A stretch of DNA of 64,000 nt from Trebonia sp963737285 (GCA_963737285.1 CAVTRT010000002.1:2046001-2110000); one strand, 5' to 3'; shown: positions 46,108-56,242, numbered from the stretch's first letter. Notes: generated from the sequence alone by a model not told the origin. A program made the numbers and translations.

Positions 46108-46350
46108 GTCCCGGCGCAGGTTCACCGGGTCCCTCAGCTAGCTAGTGTCCCGAATGACTAGCTCGCCAGCAGCGATGGCACGGCACCATCGCTGTCGCAC
46201 GATTGTGTGGGCGATGCTCCATCACAGCTGTCCTGGCGACGGCAATGGGCCGTTGCGTACATTCTTGGACAACAGCGATGGAGCCATCCTCCCGACAAAG
46301 GCATGCGCCACGGCCCGTTCGGGCAGTGCTAACTGGGTGGGTGCCCCCCG
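46108..46350. other. Intergenic stretch with AGCGATGG/CCATCGCT inverted motifs
   Basis: AGCGATGG-CACGGCA-CCATCGCT is a perfect 8-base dyad near 46170-46192. GATGCTCCATC and CAGCGATGGAGCCATC follow at about 46212 and 46273. No gene is supported. The motifs resemble those at 17300-17520 (for example CCATCACTGTCGCA there and CCATCGCTGTCGCA here). Confidence 0.45.
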
Positions 46351-49300
46351 CTAGCTCTCGTCGTTGACGGTGAGCTCGAACTGCACCGACGCTGACTGAG
46401 CTGGCGACTCGCTGTCGGTCACCGTGAGAGTGACCCCGTAGTTGCCAGGCTTGGTCGGATCACCGCTGAGCACGCCGCTGGAGCTGACGGTCACCCCGCC
46501 AGGAAGCCCGCTTGCGGACCAGGTGTAGTCGCCGCTACCCCCGGTCGCGGCGAACGTGGTGGTCGGGCAGCCCGGGTTGTTGCCGTCGTAGTTGCACTGC
46601 GGCCACACGTTCGTGGTGATCTGCAACGGCGGGTAAGCGACGCTGAGGGTGATCCTGGCGGACGCCGCCTGTGGCTTCGGTGTCTCCCCATCGGTAACGG
46701 TCACCGTGAGCGGAAACTGGCCGGCCTGAGTGGGTGTGCCGCTGATCGTGTCGCCATTGCTGCTCAGCCCGGCCGGGAGCCCGCTGACGCTCCAGCTATA
46801 GGTGTCGTCGCCGCCGGCCGCGCTGAGGTGCTGCGACGAGTAGTCCGAGCCTTCCTGACCGGACGCCAGCTCGGTCGTCTGGATCGTCAGCTGCGGGTAG
46901 CTGCAGGAGTAGGAGAGGCTGATGGACTTGCTCGCCGCGTTGGGCGCCGTCACGTCCAGCGTGTCGGTGAGGCTAAACGCGCTCGATGACGTCCCCCCCT
47001 CGACGTCGTCGGTGACAGTGGCACCGTCGGGCGTGACGCTGACGCTCTGCGGTGCCGTGCTCGTCCCGCCGGACCGGGACCAGTGGTAGGTGGCGGAGGT
47101 CGCCGCCGTGGAGGTCAGGTTCGCCTGAACCGTAAACGACGGGGCGGTGCCACCGCAGGTGCTCGTGTCGGGGGATGCCGGGTCGCTGGTGATGCTGGTC
47201 ACCGATACCTTCGGCGTCGCCGCGTTGATCACCAGGGTGAGCTGGACCGCTGGCGACGTGACTGGAGGCGACTCGCCGTCAGTCGCCATCACGCCGACCA
47301 TGTACTTTCCCGCCGTGGTCGGCGTGCCGCTGATGACGCCGCCGGAACTCATGGTCAGCCCCGACCCGGTCAGGCCCGTTGCGGTCCAGGTATACGGGGG
47401 CTTGCCACCCGTGGCGGTCAACGTCGCGCCTGGGTATGGCGTGCCGACAGTGCCTGGCGGCAGGTCCGCCGAGGTAGTTACCACCAGCTGCGGGTAGGCG
47501 CACGACAGCGCGATCGGCAAGGACTCATTCGTGGCGAACGGCGCCGTGATCGCAAGCTCATCGCTGCCGGTGAAGGTATCCGATGATGGCGTGAAGCTGT
47601 CGGTGACCGTCTTGGGCGTCCCGGCCGCCAGCGAGATGGTTCCAGAGCTGCCGGTGGTCCCGTTGGACCGCAGCCACTCGTACTTCACGCCGCTGAGCGC
47701 CTGGTCCGACGTTAGTGAGCCGGTCAGGGTGAAGGTGGGCGGCGTGCTGCCGCATGACACGCTGTCCGGCGAGGCCGGGGAACTGCTGAGCGACAGGGTG
47801 ATGTTGCCCTGGGTGCAGGTGAGCGTGAATGGCGCGGGTGCCGATGTGGCGCCCATCGGGCTGGTGATGACGATCGTCCCCGATCCGCTGGCGGTGTCGC
47901 CGGCGGGCGTATACGTAGCCGGCGCGACGGACAGGGTGCCGGCCTTGCTGAAGGTCAGCGTCCGCGTGGGGCCGTTCCCGCCAGGCAGCTTCCAGTAGTA
48001 GCTGACGGTCGTCGCCCGGCTCGCGGTGATCGTCCCGGTGAAGGTGAATGCCGGCGGGGCCGCGGCGCAGCTGAGCGTGTCCGACGCCGGGCTGACGCTC
48101 GCCGCGGCGGACAGGTGCAGCGCCGGAGGCGGTGGCGTGCTGGTCTTGGTGCAGGCCAGCGAGTAATACGCGGGACTGGAGGTCTGCGTGCCGGGGCTGG
48201 TGACCACGAGCATGCCCGCGCCGCTGGCGTTATCGGCGGGCGGCGTGACGGTCAGCTGCTGCACCGCCTGGGTGCCTGCTGCGGAGAACGTGAGGGTCTG
48301 CGGGGGCGAGGTCGCGCCGTCCGACAGTGCCCAGTAATAGGTGACCGTCCCGGCCCTTGAGTCGGAGATCAGCCCGGTGAAGGTGAAGCTCGGCGTCGGC
48401 GATCCGCAGGCGACGGTCTGGGCCGCTGGCGTCACGTACGCCGACAGTCCGATCGCCGCGGCGGGCGGCGCGGAGCAGACGAGCTTGTAGGTGGCCTTGT
48501 TAGACAGCACCTCGCCCGCGTTGAGGATCTGGATCGCGCCCCACCCGGTGCTGGCCTTTTTGGTCGACACGGTCCCGCCGGAGACCTGCTGGGTGCCAGC
48601 CGCGGCGAAGGTCGCCATCTGGACCGGGCCGGACTTGCCTGTCGAGTAGACCCACTTGTAGGTGACCGTCCCCGGTCCCGTCGAGGAGAGGTCCGCACTG
48701 TAGGTGAACGTCGTCGGCGTGGCACACGACGAGGTCTTGACCGGGGGCATCGCCGTGACCATGGCGTCGAAGGTTGCCTTTGACGTTGGCGCCGGGGCTG
48801 TCGCCGATCCGGTGCCAGCCGATCCGGTGCCAGCCGATCCGGTGCCAGCCGGGGTGAACTTGACGGTCGAGGTTGAGCTTCCGCCGACAAGCACGAGCGC
48901 GACAGCAGTCGAGGCAGCCGCGACCACTACGGCCGTGGTGACGGCGGCGGTGATCGCCGCTGTCTTGTGCGCGGCAAGCCAGCTGGTCGCGGCCGCACCA
49001 CCGGCGCCGCCGGCGATGGCACCCACGCCGAGCAGCAACAGCAGCAAGGCGGCCGCACGCTCCGCAAGATGCCTGCGGCCACGTGCTTCCCAGTCCGCTC
49101 CGTAGGCCGCGACCGCGGTGGACTCAAGCTCGGTGACGAAGGTCATGGCGTTGGCTGGCCTGGTGGCCGGATCCTTCGCCATGCCCCGTGCGATCAGCCC
49201 CCGCAGTGGCTCGTCTACCAGCTCAACTGGCACTGTGGCGGCCGCGTGCTGTGCGTGCAACTGGCCGAGCCGCCCGGAGAACGGCGTCTTGCCGGTGAGG

Positions 49301-49890
49301 CACTCAAAGAACACTGCCGACGCCGCGTAGATGTCGGTGGCCGGGCTCGCTGGCATCCCGTCCCACTGCTCGGGCGCCATGTACAGCGGGGTGCCCGCGG
49401 AGGGAACCTGGCGGCCTTCCTTCACCGCCACGCCAAAGTCCGAGAGCTTGCTGGTGCCCTCACGGTCGACCAGCACGTTCTCCGGCTTGTAGTCGCGGTG
49501 GACAATGCCGAGGGCGTGGGCGGCGGCTAGGCCAAGCAGCGATCCCTTCAGCACCACAAGCGCGGACTCTGGGCTGGTCGCGCCGCGCCGCGAGATCATC
49601 TCGTGCAGCGAGACGCCATCAACCAGTTCCATCACGATCGCGGCGCCCTGCCCGGGTGCCTCAACGTAGTCAAACAGCCGGACGACGTAGGGGACGTCGA
49701 GGGACCTCAGCAGGTCCGCCTCGGCCCGGAAACTTGTCAGGAAGTCAGGGTCGCGGAACAGCTTGGGCGCGAGGTACTTAATCGCCACCCGCTGTCCGCT
49801 TGCCTGATGGATGGCGGCCACCACCCGCCCTGATGCCCCGCGTCCGAGCTGCTTTTCTTCGGTGTAGCCTGGCACAACCCACGGACTCAT
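46351..49890 (-). CDS. Receptor-type Ser/Thr protein kinase with long Ig-like ectodomain
   Basis: This protein has about 1179 residues. ATG 49890 has GAGGAG 7 bases upstream and is preferred over GTG 49905. The kinase domain spans residues about 9-270: glycine loop GRGASGRV, Lys38 in VAIKYL, catalytic HRDYKPEN (Asp133) and DFG at 151. Two adjacent hydrophobic stretches near 280-340 give one or two membrane helices. The outside part (about 350-1179) has five or six Cys-bracketed modules of the type TVTYYWxL...TLTFSAAGTQ, plus about three putative Ig (He_PIG) modules ending in SGTPTQAGQFPLTVTVTDGE-like strands. It is the last gene of the signalling cluster. It is probably activated by an extracellular ligand or by cell-wall polymer binding. 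Confidence 0.9.
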   Translation of the reverse strand: MSPWVVPGYTEEKQLGRGASGRVVAAIHQASGQRVAIKYLAPKLFRDPDFLTSFRAEADLLRSLDVPYVVRLFDYVEAPGQGAAIVMELVDGVSLHEMISRRGATSPESALVVLKGSLLGLAAAHALGIVHRDYKPENVLVDREGTSKLSDFGVAVKEGRQVPSAGTPLYMAPEQWDGMPASPATDIYAASAVFFECLTGKTPFSGRLGQLHAQHAAATVPVELVDEPLRGLIARGMAKDPATRPANAMTFVTELESTAVAAYGADWEARGRRHLAERAAALLLLLLGVGAIAGGAGGAAATSWLAAHKTAAITAAVTTAVVVAAASTAVALVLVGGSSTSTVKFTPAGTGSAGTGSAGTGSATAPAPTSKATFDAMVTAMPPVKTSSCATPTTFTYSADLSSTGPGTVTYKWVYSTGKSGPVQMATFAAAGTQQVSGGTVSTKKASTGWGAIQILNAGEVLSNKATYKLVCSAPPAAAIGLSAYVTPAAQTVACGSPTPSFTFTGLISDSRAGTVTYYWALSDGATSPPQTLTFSAAGTQAVQQLTVTPPADNASGAGMLVVTSPGTQTSSPAYYSLACTKTSTPPPPALHLSAAASVSPASDTLSCAAAPPAFTFTGTITASRATTVSYYWKLPGGNGPTRTLTFSKAGTLSVAPATYTPAGDTASGSGTIVITSPMGATSAPAPFTLTCTQGNITLSLSSSPASPDSVSCGSTPPTFTLTGSLTSDQALSGVKYEWLRSNGTTGSSGTISLAAGTPKTVTDSFTPSSDTFTGSDELAITAPFATNESLPIALSCAYPQLVVTTSADLPPGTVGTPYPGATLTATGGKPPYTWTATGLTGSGLTMSSGGVISGTPTTAGKYMVGVMATDGESPPVTSPAVQLTLVINAATPKVSVTSITSDPASPDTSTCGGTAPSFTVQANLTSTAATSATYHWSRSGGTSTAPQSVSVTPDGATVTDDVEGGTSSSAFSLTDTLDVTAPNAASKSISLSYSCSYPQLTIQTTELASGQEGSDYSSQHLSAAGGDDTYSWSVSGLPAGLSSNGDTISGTPTQAGQFPLTVTVTDGETPKPQAASARITLSVAYPPLQITTNVWPQCNYDGNNPGCPTTTFAATGGSGDYTWSASGLPGGVTVSSSGVLSGDPTKPGNYGVTLTVTDSESPAQSASVQFELTVNDES

Positions 49891-49975
49891 GGATAATCTC
49901 CTCACTCGGCGGCTACTCGCCGCCCCTCGTCAGTTGGGAGACGCCGTAGGCGGGTTGGCGTCAATCGGTCAATAC

Positions 49976-50785
49976 TTAGGTCGGGGATGCCGTCAAAGGC
50001 ATGGCATCAAGCTGCCGTGCGAACTCGTCGGCGGTTGGCCGCTGCTCCGCCGGGCCGATGCAGGCGGCGATCAGGTCCGCCGCGTCGGTCGGCAGGTCCA
50101 GGGCGATCTGCGGATCAGAGACCAGGGCCTTGCGCAGCGCAAGCAGGCCATCGTCGGTGGGCAGGTCGGTGCCATAGATGCTCTGGCCGGACAGCACCCG
50201 GTGCAGGGCGACACCGAGCGACCAGACGTCCGTGGCCCGGTTGGCGGGTGCCCCCTGGAGCAGAGCCGGGTCGGTGTACTCGATCGATGCGATGGGCCCC
50301 ATCCCGGTAAGCGACACGCCGGGCATCATCAAGTGCGCGAGGCCCAGGTCCGAGAGCTTGGCGATGCCGTCGCCAAGCAGGATGTTGCCGGGCTTGATGT
50401 CACGGTGCGCCAGGCCGACGGCGTGCATGGCGGCTACACCCAGCGCGGCGTCCCGGATGGCCCGCGCCGCGGCGGGCACCATCACTGGTGCCGCCGGGTT
50501 GGCCAGCGACCCGCCAGGCAGGTACTCCATCGAGTAGTAGATGACGCCATCGTGCCGGCCGGCGTCATACAGGGTGACGATGTGCGGGGAGCGGACAGCC
50601 GCGAAGGCCTTCAGCTCGCGCGTCGCACGCCGGAAGATGTCGGCCGTCGAGGTGCCGGCGAACACCTTGACCGCGACGTATTCGACGTCCACCGGCAACC
50701 TCGAAGGCTTGCGCGCGAGGAAGAACTGCCCGTGGCTGCCGTAACCGAGGGACTTGATCAGCTCGTAGTCCGCGATTGTCTGCAC
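49976..50785 (-). CDS. Soluble Ser/Thr protein kinase
   Basis: This 269-residue protein is only a kinase domain without a membrane segment. It has the glycine loop GYGSHGQ, Lys40 in VAVKVF, catalytic AHRDIKPGN (Asp129), and DLG instead of DFG at 146-148. The activation segment is short (IASIEYTDPALLQG). The start is GTG 50785 after AAGGA, inside the end of the upstream FHA gene (28-base overlap), so the two proteins are made together. The FHA protein is the obvious substrate or adaptor, by inference. Confidence 0.9.
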   Translation of the reverse strand: MQTIADYELIKSLGYGSHGQFFLARKPSRLPVDVEYVAVKVFAGTSTADIFRRATRELKAFAAVRSPHIVTLYDAGRHDGVIYYSMEYLPGGSLANPAAPVMVPAAARAIRDAALGVAAMHAVGLAHRDIKPGNILLGDGIAKLSDLGLAHLMMPGVSLTGMGPIASIEYTDPALLQGAPANRATDVWSLGVALHRVLSGQSIYGTDLPTDDGLLALRKALVSDPQIALDLPTDAADLIAACIGPAEQRPTADEFARQLDAMPLTASPT

Positions 50786-52371
50786 TGGGGGTTCCTTGTC
50801 TTGTGTCGGCAGGCCAGTGCGGCCTCGCCGGCCCGGTAGGACTGGTATTGAAGGCTGCGGTGGCCGACGGAGATCTTCGCGCTGGGTGGGATGATCGTCG
50901 AGTCCCCGGCCAGGAGCCGCTGCTCATGGCCGTCGGGGAAGTGCACCACCGATCCGTTGGACGAGTTGATGTCCCGGACCTCGACCTGCCAGCCAATGAG
51001 GGATATCCGCAGGTGCAGCCGCGAGACGGTGCCGCCCGGATCGGGAATGCGCAGCGGCCTGGCGCGTCCGGCCGCGACGTCGCCGTCGAGCACTGGCTCA
51101 CGCCCGACGACGTAGTCCTTGTCGAGGGTGAACCCGGTTCCGTCATCGAGCAGCAGGACGCCAAGCGGCGGGCGCGGCCCCTTCTGGATCCGCTGGGTCA
51201 GCTGGACCATCGCGATCCCGCACTGCCGGCAGTACTGGACGTTCGGGTCGTTGAAGTGATTGCGGGCGCAGAGCACCCCGTCCACCAGTGCCGAGTCGGC
51301 TACGTACAGGTCCTGGCCAGCCGGTCCGTCAAGCCCCAGTGCCTGGTCCTCCAGATCGTGGTCATGGTCGTGGTGGCCCTGCGAGTCGTCCGGCCCGAGG
51401 AACAGCTCGTACTCGAAGTCGGCGCCCTGGGGGTTGTGCAGCGGCGGCTCGCGGCCTGGGGCCGCGGGACCCGTTGCGGGCACCACGAACGTTGGCGGGC
51501 GCCACTCGTCTCCTGGTCCGGAGATCACCTCCTGGCCAGCCGTGAACCAGAACTCGGCGGAGCCGGATACCCCGGCGGCCTCCTGCCCTGGCGCGGCGAG
51601 CGGCGGCAGGGTGTCCCCCTGGCCCGCGCCGCCACCGAACGGGGAGTCGGGCGTCGATCCCGCCGGGCCGCGCTGCGCGTCCTGGCCAGGCCAGCGCCCG
51701 GCGGCCGCGGGCGCTGGCGTCACGCCGTCCGCCTGCCTGTCCGGGGCTGCCACCGGCCCCTGGTCGTCCTGCAGCCCCGGGCCAGGCGTAACCGGCTTCA
51801 TCGGCGCCTGCTCATGGCCTGTCGCGGCCCCGCCAGCCGTCCCGGCACCGGGCGTCATAATGCCCGTCACGGCAGTTCCCGACGTGGGGCTGCCCGTCAG
51901 ATCCGCGACGGATGCCACCGTCAGCGCCATGCCAGCGCCGTAGACCACGCCGCCATCGAGTCGGAGGCGGTCATCGGGGGTCACCGGGCCACCCGAACGC
52001 AGCCAGACCCGGACCGTGGCACCGCTGAACGTCCGGTTGACCGGAAGCATGGAGCCTTGGGCGTCGAGTTGCTCGTCGGGGCCACCGTCGGCAACAACGG
52101 TCACCTTGGCGTTGCCGTGGACGAGCACCGCGACCTCGCCGCTGGCCGTGACGCCCGCGCATGCGCCGGAGAACTGCCCCGGGTACGTCAGCATCGCCCG
52201 CGCGGCGGCGAGCACGAGCGCGGCACCGTCTCCGGTGACCTCCTCAAGCGCGCCAAGCAGCGGGTCCGGCCCGTCGAGCTGGCCATCGGTCACGACGACG
52301 AGGTCGCCGCGCCGGGCCACCAGGCCCTGACCCGGCAACGGAACGCAGGCAGTAATCGCCATGTCGGTCAT
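50758..52371 (-). CDS. FHA-domain protein with zinc ribbon and N-terminal domain of unknown type
   Basis: This 537-residue protein starts at ATG 52371 (GGGAGG upstream; ATGA overlap with the upstream gene). Residues 1-165 form a compact domain (GLVARRGDLVVVTDG, GEVAVLVHGNAKVTVV) seen in other actinobacterial FHA proteins but unnamed by me. Residues about 165-350 are a Pro/Gly-rich disordered linker. A zinc ribbon follows (LCARNHFNDPNVQYCRQCG), then the C-terminal FHA domain with GREP, SRLHLRI and SSNG, the phosphothreonine-binding residues. It should bind phosphorylated kinases or their targets. Confidence 0.9.
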   Translation of the reverse strand: MTDMAITACVPLPGQGLVARRGDLVVVTDGQLDGPDPLLGALEEVTGDGAALVLAAARAMLTYPGQFSGACAGVTASGEVAVLVHGNAKVTVVADGGPDEQLDAQGSMLPVNRTFSGATVRVWLRSGGPVTPDDRLRLDGGVVYGAGMALTVASVADLTGSPTSGTAVTGIMTPGAGTAGGAATGHEQAPMKPVTPGPGLQDDQGPVAAPDRQADGVTPAPAAAGRWPGQDAQRGPAGSTPDSPFGGGAGQGDTLPPLAAPGQEAAGVSGSAEFWFTAGQEVISGPGDEWRPPTFVVPATGPAAPGREPPLHNPQGADFEYELFLGPDDSQGHHDHDHDLEDQALGLDGPAGQDLYVADSALVDGVLCARNHFNDPNVQYCRQCGIAMVQLTQRIQKGPRPPLGVLLLDDGTGFTLDKDYVVGREPVLDGDVAAGRARPLRIPDPGGTVSRLHLRISLIGWQVEVRDINSSNGSVVHFPDGHEQRLLAGDSTIIPPSAKISVGHRSLQYQSYRAGEAALACRHKTRNPQCRQSRTTS

Positions 52372-52805
52372 ACGAGCCTCCCACCACGGAACCGCCAGCG
52401 GATGAACGGAATGCGCATCGGACCCTGTATGACGAGCCATATGCAGAGCCAGACGACGATGAAGTCGGTCAGGTACGCACCGCCTGGCACGGTCCCGCCG
52501 ATCCCGGGCACCGCGTGCGCGGCGAGCAGAAGCCAGATCACGATGCCTTCCGGGATGCCGGTGGCCAGGCCGAAGAGCGACGGCCAGTCCTTCTCCCACC
52601 GCCACTGCATGAGCAGGTGGTAGATCAGTTCCCAGATGATCCCGAGCACCGCGACCGTGGCCAAGATGATGTAGGTCGTCTTGTACGCCGAGCTGAGCGA
52701 GCCTGGCAGGCCGAGCAGTGGCGTGATGATCGCCGTGACGATGACGCCAACGGTGGCGAGCATGAAGATCCGGGTCTGAATGCGACCGGCGAGAGTGGGG
52801 ACCAT
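52368..52805 (-). CDS. Small four-helix membrane protein
   Basis: This 145-residue protein has four predicted membrane helices (IFMLATVGVIVTAIITPLLG, TTYIILATVAVLGIIWELIY, GIVIWLLLAAHAV, FIVVWLCIWLVIQG) and a basic C-terminus. AAGGAGG lies 5 bases before ATG 52805. It sits between the flavoprotein gene (27-base gap) and the FHA gene (4-base overlap). The family is not known to me; it may anchor the FHA protein or the flavoprotein at the membrane. Confidence 0.82.
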   Translation of the reverse strand: MVPTLAGRIQTRIFMLATVGVIVTAIITPLLGLPGSLSSAYKTTYIILATVAVLGIIWELIYHLLMQWRWEKDWPSLFGLATGIPEGIVIWLLLAAHAVPGIGGTVPGGAYLTDFIVVWLCIWLVIQGPMRIPFIRWRFRGGRLV

Positions 52806-52832
52806 GAGAACCTCCTTTTTGTGATCAGCCGG

Positions 52833-54431
52833 TCAGACCGGGGAGTTGAAGAGCCACTTGAACCACTCGACGGTCGATCGCACTGGGCCGATCTTCTTGC
52901 ACCAGCCGCGCCGGGCCAGGTCATCGGCGATCTCCTGGGCGGCGACCTGCAGGCCGAGGAAAGTGTCCACGCCGGGGAAGTAGCCGCCCAGCGTCGCCGC
53001 GCCTGAGGCGTACAGGGCGCCGTCTCCGTTCGCGGTTCCCTTGATCTCGAAGTGCCGCTCGACCTCCAGGCGCTTCTTCGGATTGCGGTAGGCGCCGCTG
53101 TTCTTTAGCAGGTCAGCGAGTACCCGGTGCTCGGAGATGTCTGCTTCCAGGCCGGTGCAGTCAATGATGAAGTCGGCCTCGATCCGCTGCTCCTGGCCGT
53201 TCTTGCTCTTGACGTGGCTGATGACCATGCCGTTGCGCCCGAGTTCGACCTTCTCCACCACGCCTTGCATGTCGTGGTAGTAACCCCCGGCCCGGCCGTC
53301 GGCCATCTGCTTTTGCCAGACGCGCCGCCTGGGCGTGTTGGTGCCACCCATCAGGTCGTACAGCTTGGCCCGTTTCTCGCCCTCGAGCTTGCGCATCTGG
53401 GCCTTGAGCTGCCCGCCCCAGACTGACTTGGGGTAGTTGAACCCCTGGTAGGCCCAGCCGTGGTCGCCCTTGCGCCGCATCCACGGGTGCGGGCCGTGCG
53501 GGCCCTCGACGTAGGTGCGGAAGATGTGGATGATGTTCGTCGGCAGCTTGTACTTCTCGCGGTCGTCGAACAGTCTCTGCAGCACGCGAGAGGCGACGAT
53601 GCCGCCACCGCGGATCACGACGGTGCCCTGCCGGTTCTTCAGCGTCTCGTAGACGTGCTCGTGTGGCTCGTAGGCGGCGACGACTCGCTCGTAGTCCTGG
53701 TGCTTCTCGCGGTAGGCCTGCAGGTCAGGCAGGTAGCGCAGGCCGGGGTAGCCAATCGCGATGTGCACGAACCGCGCCCGGTATGCGACCCGCTTGGTCC
53801 GGCTTGTCCCCGCGTCGGGGGTGAGCAGGACGAAGTAGCCGCCGCCGAACCGGCGCCGCACCATCCGGACCGCGCCGCGTGCCAGCAGCCTCTCGTAGCC
53901 GATCCGCTTGGACTCCCGGTCAAGGCTGGCGAACACGGTGGACCGCAGCGGCGTCCAGTAGTCGGTGAAGATCGGCTCGATCAGCACGTGCCACAGGTGC
54001 GAGAGGGTCTTCTGCTGCCAGGCCTCTTGGAGGGCATACGACGGGAAGCCCCAGATGTTGTCCGGACGTGAGGAGGAATCGGAACGGATCCGTGAATGAT
54101 CAGGGATCTGCGACACCCGGGTCAGGTACTCATACGTCTGCCACGGGAAGCCAATGTTGGTCAGCACCTTGATCTGGTCCGGCTTCACGCCGGCGATCCG
54201 AAGGTAGTCAACGGTGACGAACGAGCCCATGCCGCCGCCCACGGTCACGAACGGCACGTCAATGATGGGTATGCCCGCCGAGGCGAGCATGGACTCTGTC
54301 CAGACCGGCGTCTCAAGCAACTCGTTCGTGAGGTCCCCGCCGCCCTCGCCAGGCATGACGTCGGGAACTAGCTGGGCAAGCTCGGACCCAAAGCCGCCAA
54401 TGACGGTCTTCCGGTGCCATTCTTCAGTCAT
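52833..54431 (-). CDS. FAD/NAD(P)-binding oxidoreductase of the kinase cluster
   Basis: This 532-residue protein has an internal dinucleotide-binding start DVPFVTVGGGMGSFVTVDYL (about residues 58-77), a second Rossmann motif TVVIRGGGIVASRVL near 275, and a late IIDCTGLEAD...GAATLGG-like flavin motif. It resembles soluble pyridine-nucleotide flavoproteins without a membrane segment. Its first 55 residues form an unusual N-terminal extension. It is encoded between an Ig-type kinase and the membrane/FHA/kinase genes. The substrate is unknown; a redox input into the kinase system is one possibility. Confidence 0.85.
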   Translation of the reverse strand: MTEEWHRKTVIGGFGSELAQLVPDVMPGEGGGDLTNELLETPVWTESMLASAGIPIIDVPFVTVGGGMGSFVTVDYLRIAGVKPDQIKVLTNIGFPWQTYEYLTRVSQIPDHSRIRSDSSSRPDNIWGFPSYALQEAWQQKTLSHLWHVLIEPIFTDYWTPLRSTVFASLDRESKRIGYERLLARGAVRMVRRRFGGGYFVLLTPDAGTSRTKRVAYRARFVHIAIGYPGLRYLPDLQAYREKHQDYERVVAAYEPHEHVYETLKNRQGTVVIRGGGIVASRVLQRLFDDREKYKLPTNIIHIFRTYVEGPHGPHPWMRRKGDHGWAYQGFNYPKSVWGGQLKAQMRKLEGEKRAKLYDLMGGTNTPRRRVWQKQMADGRAGGYYHDMQGVVEKVELGRNGMVISHVKSKNGQEQRIEADFIIDCTGLEADISEHRVLADLLKNSGAYRNPKKRLEVERHFEIKGTANGDGALYASGAATLGGYFPGVDTFLGLQVAAQEIADDLARRGWCKKIGPVRSTVEWFKWLFNSPV

Positions 54432-54543
54432 CTTTCACCGCCGCGCAGGTCAGAGGGTTCGGTCAGCGCGCTCATGTCTCTTAGTCAGCTCCCCGGAGGT
54501 ATTCGTTACGCCCGCCACGCCGCCGGCCCCCGGCGGCCCGGCG

Positions 54544-56242
54544 TCACTTGCAGGAATAGGTGAATTGGGTGTTCCCCACCGCCGTGGTAGGCGTGAGCAC
54601 CTGCAATTCCGCGACGTCCTGCTGGCTGCCCTTGCCGTGGAAGGTCCACCGGAGGGTTACCTGGACGGTGTCCTGGCCGCTCGCGTCAGTGACCGTGGCG
54701 GCCCTTTGAGCGCTGCCGTTCTGGGTCCACTGGTAGGTGACCGGACCGCCCTTGCCATTGGTCACGATGGTTGCGACCACATCGACAGTGGCCGCGCAGT
54801 TCTTTGGCTGGCTGGCCAGGGCCACCGAGACGGCACTGACCTTCAGCGGCTGCTGCTGATTCCGGTGCCACACGTAGAAGCCGATGCCGCCCACGATGGC
54901 CAAGGTGATCAGGGTGCTCACGATGCCACGCCAGCGGGGCTTGCGCCGCTTCGTGCGTGCCTTCACCGCGTCCGGCCAGGCGGGACCACCGACTTCCTGG
55001 GTGCCAGGATGCTGGGTGGCCGGGTACTGCGCGGCCGGGCTGGTGCCCGGGTGCGCAGTGGGCGGCTGGCCGTAGTCCGGCCGGGTGCCGGGATATCCGG
55101 TGCCACCGCTGCCGAAAGAACCCGCACCGGAACCGGGGTACGCCGTCCCCGCGCCCGGCCCGGCGGGGCCAGACAGCTCACCCAGCCGCTCTGGGGTGAG
55201 CTGGGTTCCGCGGCCCGCCTCCGCCGTGGGCTGCTGCTGACGGCGCAGGACGTCGGCCGCGAAGACGGTCGCCCGGTCTGCCTCGGGCGCGTACGGCTGC
55301 TGCCCGGGGGGGCCGGGATCGGCAGGCCGGCCGAGGGAGGTAACCCTGCTGATCGTCTGCCGGTCCGCCTCCTGCTCCGGTGTCACCTGACCCATCCCGG
55401 CGTTGATCGCCTGGATATGGCGCAGCACCTCCCCGGCATCCGGCGGCAGGCGCGTCCTGTCCTTCTCCATCATGGCGTCCACCAGTTCCGACAGCCCCGC
55501 GGGCAAGTCAGGCCTGATGGAGTCCAGCGGGACCGCGCGTTCCTGCAGTTGCATCCGAAGCAGCGCCGTCGGTACGTCTGCCATGAACGGCGGCCAGCCC
55601 CGCCAGCAGCTCGTACATCACGCAGCCGAGCGAGTACAGGTCGGCCCGGCCGTCCACGTCGACGCCGTCGAGCTGCTCGGGCGAGATGTAGGCAAGCGTG
55701 CCGATCGCCTGGCTGGGCAGGGTCAGCCGCGGCGAGTTGTCATGCAGCAGCCGTGCGATGCCGAAGTCGATGATCTTGATGTGCAACCTCGTCGCCACCA
55801 TCAGGTTGCTCGGCTTGATATCGCGGTGCACTACGCCCGCCGCGTGCGCGACCGACAGCCCCGCACAGGCCTGCTCGATGATCCTCAGCACGCTGGGAAC
55901 AGGGAACAGCCCCAGGTTGTTGGCCCGCCGCTGCTCCAGCATGCTCGCCAGCGCCACGCCCTCGGCCAGTTCCATCACCAGGAACAGCTCATTGCCGATC
56001 CGCCCGGCCTCCAGCGCGGCGACGATGTTCGGGTGCCGCAGCCTGGCCAGCGTCGCCGCCTCCCGCCGGAACCGCGCGATGGTCTCCGCCAGCATCGCCG
56101 AGTCCTCGATCTCCTCGAGCTCGACCAGCTTCACGGCGACCGGCTTGCGCGTCGAGATGTCCCGTCCCCGCCAGACTTCCCCCGACGCGCCACGGCCGAG
56201 CGGGACTTCTAGTTCGTACCGTCCGGCCAGTACTCGGGCCAC
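54544..56242 (-). pseudogene. Membrane Ser/Thr protein kinase with Ig-like ectodomain, split by one frameshift
   Basis: GTG 56242 starts a kinase domain with GRGASGEVW, Lys38 in VAVKLV, HRDIKPSN (Asp141), DFG at 159 and YSLGCVMYELLAGL. At about 55591-55597 one extra G breaks the frame. Another frame continues PPFMADVPTALL...LVDAMMEKDRTRLP, the end of the kinase fold, then a Pro/Gly-rich linker, one membrane helix (IVSTLITLAIVGGIGFYVW) and an outer domain of about 100 residues bounded by Cys (KNCAATV...FTYSCK). The joined length is about 565 residues. The gene begins 8 bases after the antiporter stop. The break is probably a sequence error, since both halves are well preserved. Confidence 0.88.

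Noticed and set aside
50776..52623. A 615-residue plus-strand open frame
   Set aside because: It mirrors the FHA protein gene, whose FHA and zinc-ribbon motifs are clear on the minus strand.
54214..55773. A 519-residue plus-strand open frame
   Set aside because: It runs antisense across two genes with clear flavoprotein and kinase motifs.
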